Positions 33,566 to 42,500 of a DNA stretch of 64,000 bases are shown here, one piece after another. Source of the DNA: Duganella levis (lineage in GTDB: Bacteria; Pseudomonadota; Gammaproteobacteria; Burkholderiales; Burkholderiaceae_D); NCBI RefSeq assembly GCF_009857605.1, contig NZ_WWCT01000010.1, positions 62,001 through 126,000 on the forward strand, written 5' to 3'. How positions within the stretch are numbered: the stretch's first letter is position 1; every line of letters starts with the position of its first letter. The notes under the pieces were generated by a model, which saw only the letters and a program-made list of their open reading frames with translations, made no database searches and was not told the DNA's origin. A program made the translations under genes and the position numbers.

Positions 33566-35275
33566 ATGAAGCTGACCCGCCTGCTCTCGCTCTCCACCGC
33601 CGTTTTGGCGTTGCTGGTATGCGGCATGCTGGGCCACATCACCCGCAATGCCTGGCTGCGCTACGACGCCACCGGCAGCGGCCTGCAAGCGCTGCGGCTG
33701 ACGCACGCCGCCATGGTGGCGGCGGAAAAACTGTCGTTTGAACGCGGCCCGGTCAACGCCGTGCTGGGAGAACGTTTTACTGCCGATCCGGCGCGGCGCG
33801 AACGTCTGCAGCGCGGGCGCGCCGCCACCGACCTGGCGCTGATGCAGCTGGAACGCGAACTGCTGGCCGACGATGGCATGACGCGGCAAACGGTGCTGGC
33901 GCCGCTGCGCGCGGCGCTGGACACGGCACGCCACAGCGTCGACCAGCTTGCCGCCGTGCCGCCGGCCGAACGCACGCCGGAACAGCTAAAGCAAGCCATC
34001 GAACAGATGTTCGGGCTGGTGCCACTGGCGCTGGATGCCGCCGCCAGCTACACCCAGGCCTCCGAACTGGCCTACCCGCGCATCACGCGGGCGCTGATCA
34101 AGGCCCGCTACGCGGTCGAGCTGCGCGAATACGCCGGCCGCCTCGGTTCCCTGCTGACCGTGCCGCTAACCACGCGCCAGCCATTGACGCCGGCCGAATA
34201 CACGCGGCTGCAAATGCTGCGCGGCCGCATCGCCCAGCTGCGCCAGCAAGTGCAGGCGACCGACAGCGGCGGCAACCTGGCCATCGTGACGCAGCGCGTG
34301 GACGACATCTACTTCGGCGAAGGCCTGCAACTGGTGACCGACATCGAGCAGGCCAGCCGCGCCGGCCGCGCCTACGACCTCGATACCGCGCAACTGGCAC
34401 AGCGCTACGTGCCGACCATGACGCCGATCCTGGCGCTGCGCGACGAACTGCTGCAGGAAGCCCAGACGCAGGCGCAAAACGACCATGAGCACGCGCGCCG
34501 CGAACTGTGGATCGCCACCCTGTCCGGCATCGCCATCCTGCTGTCGCTCACGCTGTTGCTGCTGATCGTGCGGCGGCGCGTGATCGTGCCGCTGCTGCGC
34601 GCCACCCGCGCGGTGATCCGGCTGGGGAATGGCGACTACTCGCGCGACTCTGGCGGTTCGCAGCGCGCCGACGAAATCGGCGACATGCTGCGCGCGCTGG
34701 CCACGCTGCGCACCAACAGCATCGAACGCCAGCAGCTGGAACTGGAGCGCCAAAGCCTGATCGACGAACTGCGCCTGCGCGCCAACACCGACTACCTGAC
34801 CGGCATCCTGAATCGGCGCGCGTTTGTCGCCGCCAGCAACCAGCGGCTGCAACGCGCGCGCGACTGCCGGGAAACGCTGGCGGTGCTGCTGTTTGATATC
34901 GACCACTTCAAAGCGGTCAACGACGCCCACGGCCACGAAGCCGGCGACCAGGTGCTGATACGGGTGGCGGCGCTGGTGCGCGATGAACTGCGCGACGGCG
35001 AGATCCTGGCGCGCCATGGCGGCGAGGAGTTTGTGGTGATGCCGGCCTACTGCCAGCTGGAACAGGCTTGCGCGCTGGCCGAGCGCCTGCGGCTCGCCAT
35101 CGCCTCGGTGCCATTGACGCTAGCCGATGGCCAGCTGCTACGGGTGACGGCCAGCTTCGGCGTCGCCAGCGCCACCGGACCTGCCGCGGCGCTGGACGAT
35201 CTGCTGCATGCGGCCGACCTGGCGCTGTACAGCGCCAAACGCAAAGGCCGCAACCGCGTGGAGAGCGCGGCCTAG
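33566..35275 (+). CDS. Membrane diguanylate cyclase (sensor-HAMP-GGDEF)
   Basis: 569 residues. TM1 about 6-25, a helical periplasmic domain of about 290 residues, TM2 near 312-334, a HAMP-like linker (VIVPLLRATRAVIRLGNGDYS), then GGDEF. The signature is GGEEF (ILARHGGEEFVVM), and DIDHFKAVND with HGHEAGD is complete, so cyclase activity is predicted. The product-inhibition I-site, RxxD nine residues before the signature, reads RDGE and is probably weak or lost. No partner in an operon; its TAG stop is one base from the convergent serine hydrolase stop. No clear ribosome-binding site. Confidence 0.93.
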   Translation: MKLTRLLSLSTAVLALLVCGMLGHITRNAWLRYDATGSGLQALRLTHAAMVAAEKLSFERGPVNAVLGERFTADPARRERLQRGRAATDLALMQLERELLADDGMTRQTVLAPLRAALDTARHSVDQLAAVPPAERTPEQLKQAIEQMFGLVPLALDAAASYTQASELAYPRITRALIKARYAVELREYAGRLGSLLTVPLTTRQPLTPAEYTRLQMLRGRIAQLRQQVQATDSGGNLAIVTQRVDDIYFGEGLQLVTDIEQASRAGRAYDLDTAQLAQRYVPTMTPILALRDELLQEAQTQAQNDHEHARRELWIATLSGIAILLSLTLLLLIVRRRVIVPLLRATRAVIRLGNGDYSRDSGGSQRADEIGDMLRALATLRTNSIERQQLELERQSLIDELRLRANTDYLTGILNRRAFVAASNQRLQRARDCRETLAVLLFDIDHFKAVNDAHGHEAGDQVLIRVAALVRDELRDGEILARHGGEEFVVMPAYCQLEQACALAERLRLAIASVPLTLADGQLLRVTASFGVASATGPAAALDDLLHAADLALYSAKRKGRNRVESAA

Positions 35276-35276
35276 A

Positions 35277-36890
35277 TTACTTCTTCACCGTCTTCACCGG
35301 GGTGAAGGTCAGATCGCGGAAGTCGTAGCTGAAATCCGTTTCGGTGGAAATCGGCGCCATCTTCATGCGCTCGATGCTGCCGTCCGGATTCAGCGCAAAC
35401 GTCACATAGGCGTCGGCGTTGAAGTTGCGCTCCTTCCAGCGCACGATGAAGGTGTCGTGCTGGAAGTGCTCCAGTTCCCCGCTCAAGTCCGGCGTGCGCT
35501 CGAAACGCATGATGCGCTTGCCGCCCTCCTCGCGGATACTGGCCTTGCCGTACCATGCATCTTCATACTCGCCGTCGTAGGCCGCCAGCGGCAGCGACGG
35601 TTTGGAGCTGGCTACGCGCGCCTTGCTCTCCTTGCCCTGCCGTTCCAGCTCCTCCTTGTGCGCGGCCGCTTCCTGGTCGGCGTACAGCCCGATCCAGTCG
35701 GTCTTCACCGGCACGTCCAGGAACGTGTCCAGTATCGTGTAGTACAGCGAGGCCATGGCCGGGCTGTTCTCCGCATTGGTCAGGATGGCGATGCCCAGCT
35801 CTTGGTCCGGCACCATCAGCACCGTCGAATAAAAGCCTTGCAACGCGCCGCCGTGCATGGCGATTTTGTGCCCCTTGTAATCGCGCAGCTGGAAGCCCAG
35901 GCCATACGACAGGAAGTTGGGCTTGGTGGCGGCCAACGGCGACTTCGGCTCCTTGATTGGCATCGGCGTCTGCTCGCTCCACAATTCGGCGACCTGTTTG
36001 GCGCTGATCAGCTGCTTGCCGTCTGGCGTCTTGCCCTGTTTGAGCAGGAGGTTCATCCAGCGCGCGATGTCTTCGGCGCTGGTGTTGATGCCCACCGCAC
36101 CGACAGCATTCGGCACCGGCATCGGCTTCACCACCGAGATCTTGTCGTGGATCTTGCTGTGCGGCGCCGAGTAGTCGCTGCTGGCCAGCATGTCGGCCAC
36201 GCTGGTCCTGGTGCCGCTCATGCCCAGCGGCGTCAGGATGCGCTCCTGCACCGCCTCGCCCCACGGCTTACCGGTCTTGGCGGCGATGATCTTGCCAGCC
36301 ACGATGTACAGCAGGTTGTCATAGGCGTAGCTGGCGCGGAAGCTGGTGGCGGGCTTGACGTAGCGCAGCCTGTCGATGATTTCATCGGTGCTGAACTGGG
36401 TGCTTGGCCACCACAGCAAATCGCCGGCGCCGAGACCGAGGCCGCTGCGGTGCGTCAGCAGGTCGCGCACCGTCATCTGGCCGGTGACGTACGAGTCGTA
36501 CATCTGGAAGCCCGGCAGGTGCTTGGTGACCGGATCGTTCCAGGCGATCTTGCCCTCATCGACCAGCATCGCCAGCGTGGCGGCGGTGAAGGCCTTGGAG
36601 TTGGATGCCACTTCGAACAGCGTTTTACCGTCCACCGGCGTCGGCTCGCCCAGCTTGCGCACGCCGAAGCCTTGGACCACCACCACCTTGCCATTCTTGA
36701 CGATGGCGATCGCCATGCCCGGCACCTGGAAAGTCTTCAGCGCGCGGTTGACGTCATCGCCCAGCGACGCCGTCACTGCGGCGGTAGTATCGGGCGTCGT
36801 CACCGGCGCCGCCATAACAGGCGCACCAGCCAGCGCGCCCCACACCGCCAGCGTCAGCGCGGCGGTTGCAAAAGGTCGGATCATCTTCAT
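35277..36890 (-). CDS. Exported serine hydrolase, class C beta-lactamase/penicillin-binding family
   Basis: 537 residues with signal peptide MKMIRPFATAALTLAVWGALAGAPVMAA. Beta-lactamase-fold motifs: SxxK as SNSK (FEVASNSKAFTA), YxN as YDN (YAYDNLLYIVAG), and HGG replacing KTG (MHGGALQGFYS). A C-terminal lipocalin-like DUF3471-type domain (about 410-530) follows. Such proteins are usually D-stereospecific peptidases or esterases in the periplasm; resistance to beta-lactams is not implied. The start overlaps the aminopeptidase stop by 4 bp, suggesting joint peptide breakdown. Confidence 0.88.
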   Translation of the reverse strand: MKMIRPFATAALTLAVWGALAGAPVMAAPVTTPDTTAAVTASLGDDVNRALKTFQVPGMAIAIVKNGKVVVVQGFGVRKLGEPTPVDGKTLFEVASNSKAFTAATLAMLVDEGKIAWNDPVTKHLPGFQMYDSYVTGQMTVRDLLTHRSGLGLGAGDLLWWPSTQFSTDEIIDRLRYVKPATSFRASYAYDNLLYIVAGKIIAAKTGKPWGEAVQERILTPLGMSGTRTSVADMLASSDYSAPHSKIHDKISVVKPMPVPNAVGAVGINTSAEDIARWMNLLLKQGKTPDGKQLISAKQVAELWSEQTPMPIKEPKSPLAATKPNFLSYGLGFQLRDYKGHKIAMHGGALQGFYSTVLMVPDQELGIAILTNAENSPAMASLYYTILDTFLDVPVKTDWIGLYADQEAAAHKEELERQGKESKARVASSKPSLPLAAYDGEYEDAWYGKASIREEGGKRIMRFERTPDLSGELEHFQHDTFIVRWKERNFNADAYVTFALNPDGSIERMKMAPISTETDFSYDFRDLTFTPVKTVKK

Positions 36891-38728
36891 TGTTTTTTAA
36901 ATGCCTTGTCGACGGAGGTCTGGGTGACCGGATGGTAGTGCGAACGCGCCTTGGCGTACACGCCCTTGGCCCAGTCTTTCTCGTTGGGGTTCTTCAGCAG
37001 CGCTGTGTACAGCGGCACCACAAACTTCTGGCGGCCCACGCTCATCAGGAATTTATTCAACGGCTCACGCACGTTGTAACCGGCATGCACCGACGCCAGG
37101 AAGAAGCGGAAGGCGATTTCGTTGTTGCCGGTTTTACCCAGGCCGAAGGTCTGGTCCAGCTCCTGCATCTGCGCTGCCGTGGCCTTGCCGTCGATATCGT
37201 TCAGGAAGTGCATCCACTCCAGCGCGATCCAGCTTTTGGCGGGCAGGTCGGCGGTCGGGAATTCGCCTTTCAGCCACGCGGTGCGCTGCGTATCCAGCGC
37301 GGCCAGGCGTGGCGAGGCGGCGCGCTTGGCGCTGGCGGGAATGCCGGGACCATACAGCCACTCATCCAGCTCGGATTGCGACATGATTTCAGGATGCGCG
37401 TCCAGCAGGTTTTTCTTCAAATAGTCGACAAATTCGTCGGTGGTGGCGGACTTGAAGGCATGCTGGTCGAACCAGCCGCGCAGGAAGGGATCGAACACGT
37501 CGCGGCCGGCGCGCTGCTCCAGGGTGCGCAGCAACCACGCGCCTTTCGGATACACCAAACCAGTGTCGGTATAGCTGGCGGCGCTGGTGTCCGGATCGCG
37601 CGACACCAAGGCCTGCTTGGCAGCCGGGATACCCGCCAGCGAAGCAATCGCTTCTTCCTGCTCCACTTGCAGGTTCATCTCCGCCACTTCTTCGCCGTAC
37701 AGCTTTTCAACAATGCGGGTGGTGACGTAGGTGGTGAAGCCTTCGTTGAGCCAGAAGTGCTTCCACGAGGCGTTGGTTACCAGGTTGCCGGACCACGAGT
37801 GCGCCAGTTCATGCGCGATCAGGTCGACCAAGCTCTTGTCGCCGGCGATCATGGTCGGCGTGACGAACGTCAGGCGCGGATTTTCCATGCCGCCGATCGG
37901 GAACGATGGCGGCAGCACGATCATGTCGTAACGCTCCCACCGGTACGGGCCATACAGGCCTTCGGCGGCGGCGATCATTTTTTCGGTGTCGGCCATTTCG
38001 CTGGCGGCGGCCTCGATGCGCTGCGGCTCGGCGTACACCGCCGAACGCGGACCGACATTGCGCACGTCGATTTCGCCGATGGCGATGGCCAGCAGGTAGG
38101 ACGGAATCGGCTGCGTCATCTTGAACTTCCAGCCGCCGGCGCCGGTGGCTTGCTGGTCGTTCTCGGCGCTCATCACCACCCGCATGCCGGACGGCGCTTC
38201 CACGCGGGCGCTGTAGGTAAAGCGCACCGCCGGCGTGTCCTGCACCGGCGCCCACGAACGGGCGTTGATGGTTTCCGATTGGCTGAACATGAACGGACGC
38301 TTGCCGGACATGGTCTGCTCAGGCGTCAGCCATTGCAGCGCGGTGGCCGACGGCGCGGTGCGGTAGTAGATCCGCACTTTCTGCGGCTGGAACGGCAGGG
38401 CGATGCGCAGCGCGCGGCCCTTCTCCACATCCAGCTTGTCGAGCATGAAGGAGGCGGCGGTCCAGCGGCCATCGGCGGCCAGCACCAGCACCTTGGCGAT
38501 GTTGAGTTCATTGGTGTCCAGCACCAGCGTGCGGGCCGACTTGTCGATCCAGTTGAGCGACAGCTCGGCATAGCCGGACAGGATCTTGTGACTGAAATCC
38601 GCTTTCAGGTCCAGGTGCAGATCGGTGGTGCGTACCTGGTCGTAGCGGGCGTAGCTCAACGGATCGGCGTGAGCGGAGAGCGACATGCATGCGGTCAGCA
38701 CGAGTGCGGCAATGGTCTTCTTGATCAT
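36887..38728 (-). CDS. Exported M1-family zinc aminopeptidase
   Basis: 613 residues with signal peptide MIKKTIAALVLTACMSLSAHA. Exopeptidase motif GGMEN and zinc motif HELAHSW followed by NEGFTTYV (second zinc ligand) are all present. Size and C-terminal helical domain resemble the leukotriene-A4-hydrolase-like branch (M1 cold-active/periplasmic aminopeptidases). It should trim N-terminal residues of peptides in the periplasm. Co-transcribed with the serine hydrolase downstream. Only a weak purine-rich ribosome-binding site is seen. Confidence 0.93.
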   Translation of the reverse strand: MIKKTIAALVLTACMSLSAHADPLSYARYDQVRTTDLHLDLKADFSHKILSGYAELSLNWIDKSARTLVLDTNELNIAKVLVLAADGRWTAASFMLDKLDVEKGRALRIALPFQPQKVRIYYRTAPSATALQWLTPEQTMSGKRPFMFSQSETINARSWAPVQDTPAVRFTYSARVEAPSGMRVVMSAENDQQATGAGGWKFKMTQPIPSYLLAIAIGEIDVRNVGPRSAVYAEPQRIEAAASEMADTEKMIAAAEGLYGPYRWERYDMIVLPPSFPIGGMENPRLTFVTPTMIAGDKSLVDLIAHELAHSWSGNLVTNASWKHFWLNEGFTTYVTTRIVEKLYGEEVAEMNLQVEQEEAIASLAGIPAAKQALVSRDPDTSAASYTDTGLVYPKGAWLLRTLEQRAGRDVFDPFLRGWFDQHAFKSATTDEFVDYLKKNLLDAHPEIMSQSELDEWLYGPGIPASAKRAASPRLAALDTQRTAWLKGEFPTADLPAKSWIALEWMHFLNDIDGKATAAQMQELDQTFGLGKTGNNEIAFRFFLASVHAGYNVREPLNKFLMSVGRQKFVVPLYTALLKNPNEKDWAKGVYAKARSHYHPVTQTSVDKAFKKQ

Positions 38729-38814
38729 GTGGCGATACTTTCAATGTTATCTTCAGCGCGAAGCAGAATACCATAGGGATGTTTCTGTCATGTGTTAAAA
38801 TCCGCGCCGTTAGT

Positions 38815-38928
38815 GGGGAGTAGTCGGCTTGCGCCGCCCGGTGCAAGAACCTGTGTCAACATAATCGGTCCGCAGACCGTGGCGCAGGTGGCCGTGCAAA
38901 TAGCACCGGCTTGGCGAGACCATGATCC
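38815..38928 (+). ncRNA. yybP-ykoY manganese riboswitch aptamer
   Basis: The two conserved loops are present in the right order: GGGGAGTAG at 38815-38823 and GGCGAGACC at 38913-38921, with GC-rich stems between (GGTCCG/CGCAGACC near 38867-38880, GTGC/GCAC near 38894-38907). This family binds Mn2+ through those loops. It sits directly upstream of a TMEM165/GDT1-type gene, a frequent target. Downstream, ATGATCC (38922-38928) is exactly complementary to GGATCAT (38962-38968), enclosing a GC-rich hairpin that probably forms the expression platform. Control is expected to switch the exporter on at high manganese. Confidence 0.92.
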
Positions 38929-39003
38929 TTGGGGCGGCCGTGATGGGCCGGAGCCGCGCCTGGATCATTGGTTAACCGTTCCGGCCCGCGTACCTTACTC
39001 ATC

Positions 39004-39579
39004 ATGGAAGCATTCTTCGTCTCTACCGGCATTGTCGCTCTCGCAGAAATCGGCGACAAAACCCAGCTCCTCGCTTTTGTACTCGCCGCCAGGTTCCGCC
39101 GTCCCTTGCCTATCGTTGCCGCGATCTTTGTCGCCACCATCGCCAACCACGCCTTCGCCGCCGCCATCGGTACCTGGATCACCAGCATGCTGGGACCGGA
39201 GTTGCTACGCTGGGTGCTGGGCGCGTCCTTCCTTGCGATGGCCGCATGGACGCTGGTGCCGGACAAGCTGGATGAGGAAGACGCCAAGCTGGCGAAATAC
39301 GGCGTGTTCCTGACCACGCTGATCGCCTTCTTCCTGGCCGAAATGGGCGACAAGACGCAGGTCGCCACCGTGGCGCTGGCGGCCCGCTACCACAGCATGG
39401 TTGCCGTGGTATGCGGCACCACGCTGGGCATGATGCTGGCCAACGTCCCTGCGGTCTACTTCGGCGACAGGATCGCCAACAAGATCTCGCTCAAGCTGGT
39501 TCACGGCATTGCTGCCGTGATCTTCGCGGTGCTGGGCGTGGCGACGCTGTTAGGCGCCGGCGCCTCCCTGGGCGTTTAA
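39004..39579 (+). CDS. TMEM165/GDT1-family (UPF0016) manganese exporter
   Basis: 191 residues from ATG 39004; an in-frame ATG 12 codons earlier falls inside the riboswitch platform and is less likely. Six membrane helices in two similar halves, each with the family motif E-x-G-D-K-T: LAEIGDKTQLLAF (about 14-26) and LAEMGDKTQVATV (about 110-122). These acidic motifs bind divalent cations; bacterial members controlled by yybP-ykoY export Mn2+. No Shine-Dalgarno is obvious, consistent with control through RNA structure. Its last 30 bp overlap the convergent glucan synthase gene. Confidence 0.93.
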   Translation: MEAFFVSTGIVALAEIGDKTQLLAFVLAARFRRPLPIVAAIFVATIANHAFAAAIGTWITSMLGPELLRWVLGASFLAMAAWTLVPDKLDEEDAKLAKYGVFLTTLIAFFLAEMGDKTQVATVALAARYHSMVAVVCGTTLGMMLANVPAVYFGDRIANKISLKLVHGIAAVIFAVLGVATLLGAGASLGV

Positions 39580-42500
39580 CATCGCAGTGGCCGGCGGCGC
39601 CCCCGCCGGCACCAGCAACTCAACGCGGTGCGTGCGGCCGCTGTCCTGCAACTCGATCAAGCCATCGGGCTGCGGCACGCCGTCCACCGACATGATCGGC
39701 GCCGAGGTCGCGCCTTTGTTGACGCGGATCTCGTAGGTGGCGCTGGCGTAGCGATAGGTCAGCGTGAACGTGGTCCAGTTCTCCGGCATGCGCGGCTCCA
39801 GCTTCAGATGGTTGGCCGTGCGCGTGAGGCCCAGCAGCGACTCCAGGATCAGGCGATACATCCAGCCGGACGAACCGGTGTACCAGCTCCAGCCGCCGCG
39901 CCCCACATGCGGCGCCACTGCGTACACGTCGGCCGTTACCACATACGGTTCCACCTTGTAGATTGCGGTGTCTTCCGGCGTGCGGCCGTGCATGACCGGA
40001 TTGATCATGCGCGCCAGTTCCCAGGCCCGTTCGGTATCGCCCAGGCGGGCGAAGGCCATCGCGGTCCAGATCGCGGCGTGGGTGTACTGCCCGCCGTTCT
40101 CGCGCACACCCGGCACGTAGCCACGGATGTAGCCCGGATTCGGACCGGCCTTGTCGAACGGTGGATCGAGCAGCTGGATGATGCCGGAATCACGCCGCAC
40201 CAGGCGCTGATTGACCTGCTCCATCGCGCCGCGCACCCGCACCGGATCGGCGGAGCCGGACAACACACCCCAGCTTTGCGAAATCGAATCGATCTGGCAT
40301 TCCTCGTTGGTGTGCGAACCGAGCGGCGTGCCGTCGTCGAAGTAGGCGCGGCGATACCATTCGCCGTCCCATGCGTTCTGCTCGACGTTGGCGGCGACGC
40401 GGCGTGCCTGTTCGCGGCACTCGGCGGCGAATGCCGTGTCGTTGCGCATGTCGGCCACTTCGGCAAAGCGCTTCAGCACTTCGCACAGGAAGAAGGCCAG
40501 CCACACGCTCTCCCCTTTGCCATGCTCGCCGACTTTGTCCATGCCGTCGTTCCAGTCGCAGGAACCGATCAGCGGCAGGCCGTGTACGCCGAAACGCAGG
40601 CCGTTGCGGATGGCGCGCTGGCAGTGATCGTACAGCGTGCCCTGCTCGCTGGAACGGGCCGGCATGTCGTAATACGAATCCTCCTCCGGCTTGACCGCGC
40701 GGCCTTCCAGATACGGCGCCATCTCATCGAGGATGCTCATGTCGCCGGTGCTGGACACGTAACGCCAGGCGCCCAGCGGCAGCCACAGATAATCGTCCGA
40801 GCAGTGCGTGCGCACGCCACGGTCCGACGGCGGATGCCACCAGTGCTGCACATCGCCTTCCAGGAACTGGTGAGCGGCGCACAGCATCAACTGGTCACGC
40901 AACAGTTGCGGCTGGGTGTGGATGGTGGCCATCGCATCCTGCAGCTGGTCGCGGAAGCCGAACGCGCCACCCGACTGGTAGTAGCCGCTGCGTGCCCAGA
41001 TGCGGCAGGCGATGGTCTGGTACATCAGCCAACCGTTGGCGATGACGTCCAGCTCCGGCTCCGGCGTTTCGATGCGCACGGCGCCCAGCGTTTTCTCCCA
41101 ATGCGCATGCACCGCGCGCAGCGCTTCGTGCGCCGCTTCGGCACTGCGGTGTTTCTGTACCAGGCTGCTGGCGTCGGCGTTGCGGCGGCCGGCCACACCC
41201 AGCACGAACACGATCTCGCGCTCCTGGCCTGGCAGCAGGTCGAACGGCGCCTGGATCGCGGCGCAGGCATCCAGTCCGGCGCCGATCTTGCCGGACAGGC
41301 GCGAACGGCGCAGCGCGGCTGGTGCGGCCAGCGTGCCGTTGCGGCCCATGAATTCCGTACGGTCGGCGGTGATGCTGCGCAGCGTGGCGTCGCAATTGAA
41401 GAAGGCCACGCGGCCGCTGAATTCCGTGTTGTACGGGTTCTTGGCGAACAGCGCGCCGCTGACCGGATCGGCCTCGGTGACGATGTGCATGCCCGACTTG
41501 GAGCGCATGTCGCCCAGCACCCATTCCACATAACCGAAGGCCGACAGGCGGCGCTGCACCAGCGAGTCGTTGCGCACTTTCAGCACGGTGTACTTGATCG
41601 GCGCATCGACCGCGACGAAGGTGGTCATCTCGGTGAAGATGCCGGCCTCGATGTGTTCAAACACGCTGTAACCGAAGCCGTGGCGCGTGATGTAGTCGCC
41701 ATTGCCGCGCGCTGGCAGCGCCGTCGGCGACCAGAACTGGCCGCTCTGTTCATCGCGCAGGTAGAACGCTTCGCCGCTGCTGTCGCTGACCGGATCGTTG
41801 TCCCATGGCGTGATGCGGTACTCGTGCGCGTTCTCGTGCCAGGTGTAGGCCTGGCCGCTTTCCGAAATCACGGTGCCGAACTGCGGATTGGCCAGCACGT
41901 TGGACCACGGCGCCGGCGTGCGCTGGGCGTCGCTGGTGGTGATCACGTATTCGCGGCCGTCCGGCGTAAAGCCGCCGGTGCCGTTTTCCAGTATCAGTCC
42001 GCGCGCCGGATGCGTGACCGGGCCGGCGTCCGCATACTCGCCGCGATTATCGGCCAGCAGTGGCGGCATGCGCAGCGTCGGCGGCGTTGGACGCTTGATC
42101 TGCTCGGCCAGCGAACCGCGCGAATCGCTGATGATGACGCGCGCCACCGACTGCATCAGCACCCGGTCCTCGTTCGGGATCTGGTCCATCAGGCGCACGA
42201 AGATGCCGCCCGGACGGTCGATCGCCTGGGCGTCAATGCCGGAAGCGATCAGGCCCATGATCTGGTCGTGCAGCGCCTGGCGGTAGCCGGATTGGTCTTC
42301 GTACCAGATCACCAGGTCCACCACCAGCCCTTTCAGGCGCCAGTAGGCATGCGCCTGTACCATCTGGCGCGCCAGTTCGATGTTGGACGGATCTTTAATC
42401 TGCATCAGCACGATCGGCAGGTCGCCGGAAATCGCATATGCCCACAGGCCGGACTGGCCGCGCTGGTTCTTGATCAGGGTCGCGGCTTCGGCGCGCAGGC

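Noticed and set aside
35277-36890. Beta-lactam resistance gene
   Set aside because: The third motif is HGG and a C-terminal DUF3471-like domain is present, which fits peptidase/esterase relatives rather than AmpC enzymes.
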